From: Candidula unifasciata
Lineage: Eukaryota > Mollusca > Gastropoda > Stylommatophora > Geomitridae
Assembly (NCBI GenBank): GCA_905116865.2
Contig: CAJHNH020002431.1
Location: 28,501 to 92,500, forward strand
Length of the DNA: 64,000 bases
Direction: 5' to 3'
Shown here: positions 22,801 through 34,974 of the stretch, piece after piece
Numbering within the stretch: the first letter of the stretch is position 1
Layout of the letters: each line of letters opens with the position of its first letter
Translations under genes and position numbers: made by a program
Notes under the pieces: generated by a model
The model's database searches: none
What the model was told of the DNA's origin: nothing
Seen by the model: the letters and a program-made list of their open reading frames with translations, nothing else

Positions 22801-23555
22801 TGGTTCGCAGTGCTTATATATGTATTCACTTGTGTTGCAAAACCGTTTCCTACATTTGATCACACAGTTATGCCTAATCCACTTAAATAAAACTGAATAT
22901 ACTCTAATATTAAAAAAAACCTGTGTATTACAGCTAATTTCTTCCAGATTTACATTATCATGCTTCTAATGATATGTATTTGTAAGCATTGCATTCATCA
23001 AATAAATAATAAAACAATACGAAACAAATTTGTTTCTACGTCGGTGGTTAAGACTATAAGCCGTTTGCCTCGTTCTCCGAGTTTCGTGGGTTCGTTTTAC
23101 AGAGTTTTCTTTGGCTGTTTGGTAAAGTTTTTAATGAGATTCTCGGAGATCGTCGTCGAGGCCTACGGAATTCGTGTTTTGTGGGCGTTCTCGGCAGGCG
23201 AAAAGAGACAGAGCCATGAATGATACAACCCGATGAATCCTCTTGACTTTAGATCTCTTTCACTCTCTCTCCATCCCTCTCTCTCTCAACTCTGTTGAAC
23301 AGGCCATATCAATACTTCTAATTTTTGAAATATACGCATTTGTATGTGCATATATATAAAGAAACACGTTCCTTGATAGTTTTTGTTGATACTTTCCGTC
23401 CCATAGCGACTGAAAATGTGACTAGCACCACCAGCTCAAATTCAGAAATGTCTTACCCAGTAAGAGCATTGCATTTCATGACTATTGTAGCTGTCACATG
23501 TATTCGGCATGTCCCCCCCCCCCCTCCCGACACAGAGTTTTTAAAATTAAGGACT
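22801..23555. other. No feature seen
   Basis: A plus-strand open frame (22960-23223) has no recognisable domain. There is a poly-C tract at 23513-23524. Confidence 0.4.
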
Positions 23556-23559
23556 CTAT

Positions 23560-23795
23560 TTGACATCTTCAAGCAAATTGGGCATGGATGGCTAGACCTT
23601 TTGTTATAGACCAATCGGCACACGGTAGGTGATGTGGTCAGCATTACGCCGACCGCCTTTACTTCCCAATACTTTACATGGTACCCAATTAAGGATGGGT
23701 TGACCTGGGAGCCAAGGAAATTAAAAAAATTGTCCTATTCTCTCAGGACATGAACCCCAGACCTTGGGATCAACAGGCGATTGAGGTCTTAACAT
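23560..23795 (-). repeat. SINE, family C, minus strand
   Basis: ATAGACCAATCGGCAC, GATGTGGTCAGCATTACGCC, GCCTTTACTTCCCAA, GGTACCCAATTAAGG and GTTGACCTGGGAGCCAAGG are in the order expected for the complement of SINE C. Confidence 0.85.
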
Positions 23796-24398
23796 ATCTG
23801 CAATCATTTTCGCCATTATCCCTATTCGCTTCCTGGTTGTTCTGCTTCAGGCAACACGGTCCATGACATTTTGTTCTCATTAATCCACATAAATATGTGT
23901 ATCACTCCATGTCCTGCTTGCTTGACAATCTTTTTATCGTGTTGACCAGACCAACATAAACATATAATTACCCATACTCAGCGCCCCAAATCACCAGATA
24001 CAATTTGTGTCAACGGAAATACGTTCGCATCCGTTCAATTACGTCATTGTGTTCGCTCTGTATAAACAGACATGCTCGGACAACGCTGCTGGAAATATTT
24101 CAAATATGACCTTCTGAAAACTGCAAAAATAACTCGGATCGGGTTATTTAATTAGCCTCTTATATTGCTAGTAAGGAGTCTATTTTTGCAAATTATCTCA
24201 ATTGGGAATTCATATTTAGGCGGAGGGGCATAAGAAAAATCCTGGATCCAGTAACTATCTCTCCTTTTTAATCCTTTTATGCAAGTGTGTATTTCTGCAA
24301 GACAAATATTCTCACTTCCTGCGTAAGACAAAAATTAATAGAATCTCCTACTCTCACAACCTCCGCCCCCCCCCCCCCCCACCTTCCTAAAGCATACA
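23796..24398. other. No feature seen
   Basis: Poly-C at about 24365-24380. No gene or repeat recognised. Confidence 0.4.
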
Positions 24399-24399
24399 G

Positions 24400-24705
24400 G
24401 CGAGTCGCTGAGACAGAGCGGCTGGACGCTCGCCGCGGATCGGAAGATCGTTGGTTCACTGCCTGGAGGAGCCGAATTGTGTTAGAAAGTGACCTTGGCC
24501 CCCAGGTTGACCCAGCGTTGAGTGGTTACAGGGTGCAATCCCTAGAAGTAAAGGCAGCCGGCGTGATGGTAACCACATCAGCCATCTTGTGCCGATTGAT
24601 CTTTACCGGCAAACTTCAAGCTCTGAAACAAGACCAGTGACAAGAAGTAGACAAAGAAATAAAACTGTCTGCCCGAAGTTACAGCAGGTGAACGCCAAGG
24701 AAAAA
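24400..24705 (+). repeat. SINE C joined to the 3' part of element D
   Basis: 24400-24602 is SINE C (CGAGTCGCTGAGACAGAGCG head, GATCGTTGGTTCACTGCC, GTAAAGGCAGCCGGCGTGAT). 24603-24705 continues as the sense-strand 3' end of element D (CTCTGAAACAAGACCAG, CGAAGTTACAGCAGGTGAAC, A-rich tail), as at 38300-38365. Confidence 0.65.
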
Positions 24706-24796
24706 AAAATAACAGATCAAGCAGATGTCACACCTGAAGCAAAGATAATGAAACTAAGAGACAAATTGAACACAGACAGAGGTAGGCAGGTATGTT

Positions 24797-26012
<1,216 letters not shown>

Positions 26013-26610
26013 AAAACGAGGGAGAAATGAAGAGTTCTTAGCCTTTCCTGGTATCACACGCAACCTCACTCACCACCGCCCCCCCCCCCTCTCTTCCCGC
26101 CCCCCCCCCCCTCCCTTGGCCCAAGTCTTCTTAACACTCTCAGACGGTCAAGTGCTTCCTACTTCTAACAATTTATACAACATTTCTTATCCGCCACAGT
26201 TAAAGCTTTGCGGGGGAAAGAAATAGAAATTAATAACGAAGTCAAAGGTTACAAGAAAAAGTGAGACAGCCGCTCTATCACTACCGAATCTAAGACTCGT
26301 TGTTGCCGATTATAGATCGGGGCAATCAGGAGCGGCCACAATTAGATGTGGTTCAGTAGCTTTTCACAGGGCTAATAGGCTTAGCCAACTCATGAAGAAG
26401 CGAGACTGGCCAACTCAGGGGCAGCTCTCTAATATATAATGCGTCTCGCCCTCCTATTTCTGCCGGAGACGAAAAGATAGCTGCCCACTACACGTGAAAA
26501 GATACTAAAAATCCCCTGTCCGTCTTGCTGTCTGTGCTCATGATTCCCGATGCAAGTTGACTTCATGTCGTTTATCCACATTTTTTTTCTTTTTTAAAAT
26601 TTACAGCGAT
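26013..26610. other. No coding feature; poly-C tracts
   Basis: C-rich tracts lie at 26080-26112. Nothing else recognised. Confidence 0.4.
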
Positions 26611-26612
26611 AA

Positions 26613-26997
26613 TTTCCTTGTTCGTGGCTGGTAATGAGATATTTTGAGTTTGGAAGGATATCTAATTTAATGTTAGTCTTCTGTCACAGGTCGGCTCTGT
26701 GGCTAAGTCGATGCGAACGCTTAGTAATGCCGGGGTGCCGGGTTCGATCCCAGCTGCGGGCCATGCGCCTTGCTTTGGTGTCAACAGTGGTATCAGGGGG
26801 CCGACTGTCCAGAGGCAATGGCAAACTACTGGACGTAAATTGCCCAGAGAAACCACACAACAGCTAGGGGCTGCTGGGGTTGGTTCTGCAACGTCCTGTA
26901 AAAAGATACACAACTAACCATTTCCTTGTTCTTCACTGGTAATTAGATATTTTGAGTTTGGAAGCATATCTAATTTAATATTAGCCTTCTGTCACAG
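26613..26997. repeat. 77-bp direct repeats flanking SINE A
   Basis: 26613-26689 and 26921-26997 are equal-length copies (77 bp) that differ at only a few bases. Both end TCTGTCACAG. Between them is a complete plus-strand SINE A (26690-26920). After the second copy the sequence begins another SINE A head (TCAGCGTCTGTGGATTAG) that stops at once. This is a 308-bp tandem unit repeated about 1.3 times. Retroposon target duplications are normally under 25 bp. Confidence 0.9.
26690..26920 (+). repeat. SINE, family A
   Basis: A well-conserved copy with TGTGGCTAAGTCGATGCGAA (A-box region), GGGTTCGATCCC (B-box), GGCAAACTACTGGACG and a 3' end in ACACAACTAACC. Confidence 0.92.
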
Positions 26998-27132
26998 TCA
27001 GCGTCTGTGGATTAGACCTTAACAGTTCCAAAATACTCCAAGATTTCAGCAGCAGTCAGTTTAGCAGCAGATTGCTCTGCCTTAATTTCGACAGCAAAAT
27101 CAAAAGCTGATCGTTTAGGTGTCAAAGGAAAA

Positions 27133-27309
27133 TTTCTGAAATAAAATTGCCCAATAAAACAAAAAAGCCGAAAAATATTAGAGTACGTAGATTTCTGAAA
27201 TAAAATTGCCCAATAAAACAAAAAAGCCGAAAAATATTAGAGTACGTAGATTTCTGAAATAAAATTGCCCAATAAAACAAAACAGCCGAAAAATATTAGA
27301 GTACGTAGA
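27133..27309. repeat. 59-bp tandem repeat, three copies
   Basis: Units start at 27133, 27192 and 27251 with TTTCTGAAATAAAATTGCCC. They are almost identical; the third has AAC for AAA before AGCCG. High identity implies a recent expansion. A minus-strand open frame across it (27012-27221) is a by-product. Confidence 0.95.
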
Positions 27310-28095
27310 TTCGTTCCCTAAACGAAATGTCGTATTAACTGTTGGTGTTCGTACTTTCCGTACTTAAAATGTCTTCTCCCATCCAAAACAGGGACGCTGT
27401 CCACTTGTTGTCATTCTTCATTAGTTAAAGATGGGCGGGGATATTAAAATATTAAACCCACAATTTTTTTTTTTATTCCTATGTTTACCAGTTCTTCAGA
27501 AATATTTTTCTTTGATGCTAAGACCGTGAAAACTCTTATACATGAAGTGTGATTGATCAAGGTCTGTATTTTCCCGCTCGCCGCCAAGCCTAGTCGTCTC
27601 TTCAACTATTGATTTGTTGTAGATAATGATCTTTTCCAGTTCGTTAGCGGCCGTTGTCTTCGCCCCTGTTTTCTTTCCACGTATTTCTTCTTTTTTATTG
27701 GTTCAAGTTTGCCTTCTACTAGGCGCATCCACCGGGTGGTGGATGGCGGAGCTGCCTTTAGATATAGATATACATTTTCTGTATCTTTATTAATATATAT
27801 ATAGAGGTTAGCCGCGAATAAATTGAATAGGATTGGACCAAAATAGGTGTTGGTCATTGAGAGGGGCGAGCTAGCTGATGGAACAGCCGGATCTATAAAA
27901 ATATCTCAAAACTGCGTGACATGACTAACGGCGGATAAAAGGCGCAATTATATCTCCTTCCGCTTCTTCCCTGTGCTGCCTTGAAGTTTTGTCTCTTTAG
28001 ACAAAGGGTAGTAAACTTTAAATAAACAGGCGTAAGACAAGGGAAACCAGCGCTATGTTTTCCACAGTTAAGCATGCCTTTAAACCAGTCGTATT
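27310..28095. other. No assigned feature
   Basis: Minus-strand open frames at 27606-27857 and 27893-28123 carry no recognisable domain. Confidence 0.4.
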
Positions 28096-28097
28096 CA

Positions 28098-28163
28098 GAC
28101 ATCGGGCGTGATGCTGACCTCATGGTCTATAAAAATATATAGCTAGCTCTGTATGCCCAGCGA
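28098..28163 (+). repeat. SINE B/C 3' fragment
   Basis: GGGCGTGATGCTGACC, GGTCTATAAAAATATA and CTCTGTATGCCCAG are the end of the shared 3' module. Confidence 0.6.
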
Positions 28164-28183
28164 TGTTAATGGGGTTTCTAATG

Positions 28184-28360
28184 CAGTGGCTCTTAACTTT
28201 TATAATGCCGCGACCGTTTAATACAATTATCTCCTGTTGTGGTGTTATTTTCCCTTATAAATTTGAGGAATATTTATTTCCCATAGTCAAAGGCGACCCT
28301 TGTGAAAGGGTCGTTCGACCCCCTAAAATAGGGTCGCGACCGGCAGGATGAGAACCGCTG
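28184..28360. mobile_element. hAT-like MITE, 177 bp
   Basis: The left end is CAGTGGCTCTTAAC and the complement of the right end is CAGCGGTTCTCATCC. Both are followed inward by GCGACC-type sequence (CCGCGACCG / GGTCGCGACC). The flanks TTCTAATG (28176-28183) and TTATAACG (28361-28368) match at 6 of 8 positions, as expected for an old hAT-type 8-bp duplication. CAGNGG...TTCTCAACC ends are typical of hAT non-autonomous elements. No coding capacity. Confidence 0.75.
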
Positions 28361-28439
28361 TTATAACGGAATCACCTCGTCCTGTAGGGAGCAACATGTT
28401 CTATAGGTGATACCACACTGTCATCCAGCCTCTGTAGAG

Positions 28440-28573
28440 AAATTACATGTCAGTTACATCCTAAACATTGGTACATGGAGTGTCAGAATTCTTGTACAAA
28501 CCTGAAAGTTGGACAAAATCAAGAAAGAAATGGAGAGAATGAATATACAAAATATGCAGATAACACATAAGTC
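28440..28573 (+). pseudogene. Host LINE endonuclease start, 5' part
   Basis: Around 28467 the frame gives NIGTWSVRIL, the start of an RTE-like AP endonuclease (usual NIGTWNVRTL), then after a stop KLDKIKKEMERMNIQNMQI. It is then interrupted by the LINE at 28574. The rest of this endonuclease resumes at 31812. The Asn of the WNV motif is replaced by Ser, and a stop follows. This older copy is inactive. Confidence 0.75.
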
Positions 28574-28724
28574 CGCCTGTGTGTCACCGGGGCCCTCACG
28601 GGAAGCAAAGAATAGTGACACTGCACCCTACCAGGCATGTCGTAAGAGGCGACTAAGGGTAGGGTTGGGCTTGAGGTTGGCTACCTCATCCTGTAAAAAC
28701 CATAGCCACAAAAACCAACCAACC

Positions 28725-30251
28725 ATGGATAAGTCAAAAAGAGAAGCAAATAAAATCCAGCCAACCAAGATGAGGGGAGGCTCTTCAAATAGAAGAAGTA
28801 TGACACAGTGTGGAGAAAGCCGTAAGGAGTCCGGATCGTTGACTTACCTCCTCTCAGCTAGGAAAACCTCAAGAATTGGCACCTGGAATGTTAGAACTCT
28901 CTATGATATAGGGAGAACAATGGAAGTAGCAAAGGAAATGAAACATTATAGAATTAGTATTTTAGGGTTATGTGAAACTAGATGGACTGGGACAGGGAAA
29001 AGTATTCTTAATTCAGGAGAAACTATTTTGTTCTCAGGACACACAGAGGAAAATTCGCCGCACAGTGAAGGAGTGGCCCTGATGCTATCAAAAGAAGCAG
29101 ACAGGGCACTAATAGAATGGGAAGCTGTGAGTCCCAGAATAATAAGAGCATCTTTTAGAACAGTAAAACAGAAGGTGAACATGTCGGTAATACTGTGTTA
29201 TGCACCAACAAATGATAAAGATGCATCTGTTAAGGAAGAATTTTACATGCAGCTTCAAAATATTATAAATAATGAAAGAAAGGGCAACTTAAAAATTTTG
29301 ATGGGTGACTTGAATGCTAAGATAGGATCAGACAACACAGGTTATAAAGAAATTATGGGGAGACATGGTCTAGGAGTAATGAATGAAAATGGAGAATTGT
29401 TCACACATTTTTGTGCAGGTAACCAGTATGTTATTGGTGGAAGTATTTTTCCCCATAAAAGAATACACAAGGTAACATGGGAATCACCAGACCATAAGAC
29501 AACTAATCAAATTGACCACATATGTATTAACAAAAAGTTTAGATCATCCCTTTACGATGTTAGGGCTTTCAGAGGTGCCGATGTATTTACTGACCATTTC
29601 CTGGTGATAAGTAAAATCAAGTTGAAACTAAAAAGATATATAACATCTTATAATCATAGAAACCAATATAATGTAGGCTTTCTCAGAGATAAAGAAATTA
29701 AGGAACAGTTCTCAGTTACGGTCTCTAATAAGTACCAGGTGTTGCAGCAGTTAGCTGAAGATGTCAACACAGAAGTCTGCTGGGATCAGATCAAAGAAAT
29801 CTGGAATGAATCTTGCGTAGAAGTTCTTGGCAAGAAAGAAAGGAAACATAAAGCATGGATAACACCAGAAACCATTAAACTGATTGAAGATAGGAAAAGT
29901 AAAAAGGCAGAATTAAACAATAGCAAAACTAGAGCTGCTAAAGCTAGAGCTCAGGAGAATTACACAGAAGCCAACAAGGAAGTTAGGAGGCATATAAGGG
30001 CAGATAAAGTGAAATATCTAAATGATCTGGCACAAGAAGCGGAGACAGCAGCAGCAAAAGGAAACCTCAGAGAACTTTACAGTAACACAAGAAAATTAGA
30101 AGGTAAATATAGTCAGCCAACTGGATCAATCAAAAATAGTCAAGGAAAGGTACTTACTAACACTAAAGATCAAATGGACAGATGGGTTGAATATTTTGAA
30201 ATGCTTCTAAATAGACCAGGCCCAGAGGTTCCCCCAGATATCCAGCCTTGA
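28725..30251 (+). CDS. LINE AP-type endonuclease (N-terminal part of broken ORF)
   Basis: About 508 codons from ATG 28725, which has a good context (AACCATGG). An earlier in-frame ATG at 28509 lies in the older host LINE, so it is not the element's own start. The APE-like endonuclease nicks target DNA to prime reverse transcription. Motifs in order: GTWNVRTL (catalytic Asn), LCETRW (metal-binding Glu), GDLNAKIG (Asp/Asn pair), NQIDHICI and FTDHFLV (the Asp-His pair of the active site). All key positions look intact. A lysine/glutamate-rich helical linker follows (about residues 310-500). The frame ends at TGA 30249, where the ORF should continue into the reverse transcriptase. Database hits to such proteins are often labelled 'craniofacial development protein 2-like', which reflects the retroelement. 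Confidence 0.9.
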   Translation: MDKSKREANKIQPTKMRGGSSNRRSMTQCGESRKESGSLTYLLSARKTSRIGTWNVRTLYDIGRTMEVAKEMKHYRISILGLCETRWTGTGKSILNSGETILFSGHTEENSPHSEGVALMLSKEADRALIEWEAVSPRIIRASFRTVKQKVNMSVILCYAPTNDKDASVKEEFYMQLQNIINNERKGNLKILMGDLNAKIGSDNTGYKEIMGRHGLGVMNENGELFTHFCAGNQYVIGGSIFPHKRIHKVTWESPDHKTTNQIDHICINKKFRSSLYDVRAFRGADVFTDHFLVISKIKLKLKRYITSYNHRNQYNVGFLRDKEIKEQFSVTVSNKYQVLQQLAEDVNTEVCWDQIKEIWNESCVEVLGKKERKHKAWITPETIKLIEDRKSKKAELNNSKTRAAKARAQENYTEANKEVRRHIRADKVKYLNDLAQEAETAAAKGNLRELYSNTRKLEGKYSQPTGSIKNSQGKVLTNTKDQMDRWVEYFEMLLNRPGPEVPPDIQP

Positions 30252-31782
30252 GAAATGGAACTGGATATCAACTGTGAGATACCATCCAAAGAGGAAATTA
30301 GAAAAGCTATAAATCTTCTTAAGGAAGGAAAGGCGTCAGGCCCAGATGGTATCCCAGCTGAAGCCATCAGGACCAACATAAACACATCAACAGAATTGCT
30401 ACATAGATTATTCAGTAAAGTCTGAGAGACCGAAGAAATACCAGCAGACTGGAGAGAAGGATATCTTGTGAAACTGCCCAAAAAAGGTGATCTACAGGAG
30501 TGTGAAAACTATAGAGGAATTATGTTGCTGTCAGTTCCTGGAAAAATATTAAGTAGAATTATTTTGGAAAGATTAAAAGATGCTATTGATAAAGAGACGA
30601 GCAGGCAGGTTTTCGGTCAAACAGATCCTGTACTGATCAAATAGCCACATTAAATATTATAATAGAGCAAAGCATTGAACTGAACTCACCACTTTACATT
30701 GGATTTATAGATTATGAAAAAGCATTTGACAGCATTAATAGGGAATCTCTCTGGAAATTGATGGGGCACTATGGAATCCCAAAGAAAATTATCAACTTAG
30801 TAAAGGCAACATATAAAGACATGAAATGTCGAGTTCTTCATGAGGGAAAGCTAACAGATGCATTTGAAATAAAAACAGGTGTGCGACAGGGATGTCTTTT
30901 GTCGCCTCTCCTATTTTTACTGGCTATAGACTGGACTATGAAAACAGTAACTGCTAACACCAAGAATGGAATTCAGTGGACCCCTACAAAATAGCTTGAT
31001 GATCTGGACTTCGCTGATGATATTGCCCTTCTGTCCCATTCACGGAATCAGATACAAGATAAATTAAATATACTTAATGCGAGATCACAGCAGCTTGGTC
31101 TGAAAATCCATAAAGGAAAGACAAAGATAATGAGAATAAATCAGGCAAATAGTAATGTGGTTTCTCTTAATGGCACCCCACTCCAAACGTGGAGTCGTAC
31201 ACCTATTTAGGCAGTAATGTAGATAAAGATGGAGGAACTGATAGAGATATTAAAATAAGAATACAAAAGGCAAGAGGGGCTTTCATAGCACTAGGGAATT
31301 TGTGGAGGTCAAAAGAAATTTAAAGAAATACTAAACTAAAAAATTTTAATTCTAATGTCAAATCAGTACTATTGTATGGGGCGGAAACATGGAGAACAAC
31401 GAAGGCAATTACTAATAAATTACAGACATTCATTAACTGGTGCCTGCGCAGAATAGAGGGAATAAAATGGTATGATAGAATAACTAATGTAGAACTTTGG
31501 GAGAGAACTTAACAGGCTCCAGTGGATCAGAAGGTGAGGAAAAGACGCTGGCGTTGGATAGGGCACACACTGAGAAAACAGGAGAACAGCATAACTAGAA
31601 TGTCTTTGCATTGGAACCCACAGGGGCATAGGAATAAAGGAAGGCCAAAAAACACATGGAGAAGAGAGCTGGAGAATGAGGTTAGAAAGATTGGGAGGAC
31701 ATGGGGAGAGCTCCATGTAATGGCGAAGGATAGAACGACTTGGCGTGAGTTGGTTGAGGGCCTATGCTCCATTGGGGGATAG
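30252..31782 (+). pseudogene. LINE reverse transcriptase and C-terminus, broken
   Basis: Continuation of the ORF in three frames. It contains GKASGPDGIPAEAI and LPKKGDLQECENYRGIMLL (RT motifs 0-1), a stop at 30423-30425 where Trp is usual, and a frameshift near 30600. Next come FIDYEKAFDSI (first catalytic Asp), GVRQGCLLSPLLF, a TAG near 30992 and FADD at 31010-31021 (catalytic Asp pair). A second frameshift lies near 31185. Then SVLLYGAETW, GHTLRKQENSI and GRPKNTWRRELE follow to the stop at 31780. The last 87 codons (31522-31782) are open. Catalytic residues are present but no continuous protein can be made. Confidence 0.9.
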
Positions 31783-31811
31783 AAAGGCAGAAGAAGAAGA
31801 ACACATAAGTC

Positions 31812-32945
31812 ATTCACACAGGTGGGAGGTTATATTTAAAAAAAAAAATGTGTTTTTATTATTCTGGAAATGAGCAAAAACTTTTAAATGATATTTTACT
31901 ATTTCAGACAGAGAGCTGTTATAAAAGATTCACAGTGAACTACTTCATATAAACTTAGTACAGGTTTGTGCACAACTTCGGAGAGCTCAGAAGATGGCAT
32001 TGATGAATTTTACAATGATTTAGACATGGCTATTGATCAGTGTCATAATTTTGAAGTAACAATAATAAAAGGCGATTTCAATGCAAAAGTTTGAAGTGAA
32101 AACGTGTGTGGAGTAACTTGTGGCTATAGCATAGGAGGAAAGAATAAGAGAGATACAAGATTAAAAGCTGGGCTGAGTCACAAAACAAAATAATTGGTAA
32201 CACCTGGTTCAAACACCACCCTTGTTGAATGTGGACTTGGAAAAGTTCTAGCGATAATGTCGGCAATCAGACTGATTAAATACTGAAAACAAACAGATAC
32301 AGGAGCAGTTTAATTGGAGCAAAGACTAGACCAGGAGCGGACAGTTATAATAATCATGTTCCAAATAATTATATTTAGAATAACACCGAACACAACATCA
32401 AGTTAAATTTAGGAATACGTAAAACGGATAAAGAAATTAAGGAACAGTTAGTTCAATGTCACTGTGCAGAACAGACATAATGATATGGACATAATAAAAA
32501 CTATTGAAGAACAATGGGATGTGCTGCGCAAGTCAATTAGCAGACATCAAAAGAGCTTACTCCTCCAACACATAGAGTAGCAAAAAAGAAATGGATAAAT
32601 GAAATTCTGCAGATGATGGACGAGAGAAGAAAGAAAAAGAAAGATAAAGAAGAATTTTATAGTATGCATAAAAAAATAGTAAACAAATGCGAAGAGGCTA
32701 AATAAACCTGGCTGAATCAGATAAGCATTGAGATTGGGGAAAAATTGCGGGAAACACTCACATTACATGCACTGACAGATAAATATATTAACAGGAAAGA
32801 AGAGATGTAACACCACTGGATGTTTAAATCGAAAGAAATTGAAATGTAAATGGGGTAAAGTGACATAATTAACAGATGGACAGAATACTTAAGGAATCTG
32901 TGCAATGGTAATAGACCAGAAGTATATTTGCAGGACAACAGTGAA
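31812..32945 (+). pseudogene. Host LINE endonuclease, 3' part
   Basis: Resumes the endonuclease cut at 28573, in several frames with many stops. Recognisable pieces are KGDFNAKV (32070), IIGNTWFKHHPC (about 32190, two frames), ADSYNNHVP (about 32340, where SDH is usual), AKKKWINEILQMMDERRKKK (about 32580), EEAKTWLNQ with a stop inside, and NRWTEYLRNLCNGNRPEVY. This order matches the endonuclease and linker of an RTE-like LINE different from the inserted one. It ends at a SINE E fragment; the reverse transcriptase is missing here. A matching 3' end follows at 33130. Confidence 0.8.
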
Positions 32946-32949
32946 GGCC

Positions 32950-33045
32950 CACCAATACTGACTGATCCTCATCCGCATGGTGGCACTTTGTGTCATCGGG
33001 TGTTTATCGCTTGTGTGATGTCCTAGTGGGGTAAAAATCTACTAC
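32950..33045 (+). repeat. Repeat E, 3' part
   Basis: CCGCATGGTGGCACTTTGTG, CATCGGGTGTTTATCGC and GATGTCCTAGTGGGG, ending in CTACTACTACTA. Only the 3' half is present, consistent with 5' truncation on retroposition. Confidence 0.8.
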
Positions 33046-33064
33046 TACTACCCGCATGCTATAC

Positions 33065-33126
33065 GGAGCCAGTTTTAACATAGGCTATAAATCCTGAGCC
33101 AGTCTTAACATAGGCAATAAATCCTG
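33065..33126. repeat. 30-bp tandem duplication
   Basis: GAGCCAGTTTTAACATAGGC and GAGCCAGTCTTAACATAGGC start two adjacent 30-base units, followed by a partial third. Confidence 0.85.
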
Positions 33127-33129
33127 AAC

Positions 33130-33495
33130 AATTAATAAACAAGCTGAGCAGACCTCTAAGATATGGTTTTACAAAAGAATCCTTAGAATTCTTCGGATAG
33201 CTAAGAAGAGCAACCCAGATGTTCTGAAAGAGGAGAGAGCTCAAAGACAACTTATCACAAACATCTGAAAGAGTCAGTCATCATTTGGAGTGGGAGGAGG
33301 GGGGGGGGGGGGGGTGGGTCGTGTTATCAGAAAAGAGAAATTGGAACAACACTGGAAACATCTGTGGAAAGAGAGACAGAGGAAGTCAGCGCGAGCATGT
33401 TCTTGACACCCTTTTTCCACTGCATGAATCGCGGATTGTGGAGAGTCATGATCGCCCATGCCAGTCGGCAAGGCACTTGATGATAATAAATATAA
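33130..33495 (+). pseudogene. LINE 3' terminal fragment
   Basis: Contains AACTTATCACAAACATCTGA, GGAACAACACTGGAAACATC, GAAAGAGAGACAGAGGAAG, TTCTTGACACCCTTTTTCC, GTGGAGAGTCATGATCGCCC and AGTCGGCAAGGCACTTGATG. The same blocks occur at 42785-43050 and, on minus, at 46690-47000. One frame gives CGKRDRGSQREHVLDTL. It may be the 3' end of the host LINE at 28440/31812, with the RT region deleted. Confidence 0.75.
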
Positions 33496-33504
33496 CCAGC
33501 GCTG

Positions 33505-33780
33505 TACAGAAGCCGTTTCCAACCTTTTCTTTCGAGTCCCAATCCCCTTTTATACAGTTAATGTGACGCGCGACCCCATTAATTAAAAATAGGCGTTTTA
33601 ATAGGGTAAATAAAAGCACATCGAAAATAGATTTTCTGTGCAGGACAAGATGACGTGATTTTTGTTTTCCCTTTTTCACACTTTCAAAGCTCGTCCAATG
33701 TTCGGCGTATCTTAACAGAAGATCCTTCGCGACCTCATTTGAAGAAGCAACCCAAAGCTTGTAATGTAAACCCGTCAAAT
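33505..33780. mobile_element. Possible hAT-like MITE, left end visible
   Basis: CAGAAGCCGTTTCCAACCTT resembles the CAGTGGTTCCCAACCTT end of hAT non-autonomous elements, and GCGCGACCCCATTAATTAA follows. A clear right terminal repeat and target duplication were not found. Confidence 0.35.
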
Positions 33781-34174
33781 AGTGGATAATGAAGAGCCTC
33801 TCACGCTAACTCGACTACGTGACCTGTAAGAAAATCCTCGAAAAACACAAATATGCTGTCTCCGATATTACAGAAAAGAGTTATTATACAAAATTTCCTG
33901 TGAGAATAGTAAATGTTGATTGATTAGACGGAGTCATTTTACGGGATGTTGTAACTAACCCAGATATCAACTTGTCACCTATGATCTTTTACGACATGAA
34001 CGACCGGACAAAAAAAAAAAAGAAAGAACAAACATAATCTTCAAAGAGTTACAAAATGGACACGCAGGCACATCTTACATTCGGCCTTTCCAAGCAACCA
34101 TCTTTTAGATTACAACTGCCGGTTATCAATAATGCACGTTATGATTATTTAAAAAAATATATATACATCAAGAA

Positions 34175-34950
<776 letters not shown>

Positions 34951-34974
34951 CCATAACAGCCATATGCCTTCACC

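Larger units (their letters stand above)
28574..31799 (+). mobile_element. RTE-like non-LTR retrotransposon, near full length
   Basis: It is flanked by a 12-bp duplication AACACATAAGTC (28562-28573 and 31800-31811), so both ends are known and the length is 3226 bp. The order is a 5' leader of about 150 bp, an endonuclease, a reverse transcriptase, a C-terminal region, a stop at 31780-31782, and a short AGAAGAAGAAG tail. That length, the single-ORF layout with no RNase H, and the microsatellite tail fit the RTE clade. The leader matches the head of the short D elements. It is disabled by at least four stops and two frameshifts. Placement in RTE is from layout and motif style; a tree would be needed to confirm it. 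Confidence 0.9.

Noticed and set aside
28509..28724. Start of the LINE protein at ATG 28509
   Set aside because: That ATG lies upstream of the element, inside the older host LINE. The element begins at 28574, so ATG 28725 is the plausible start.
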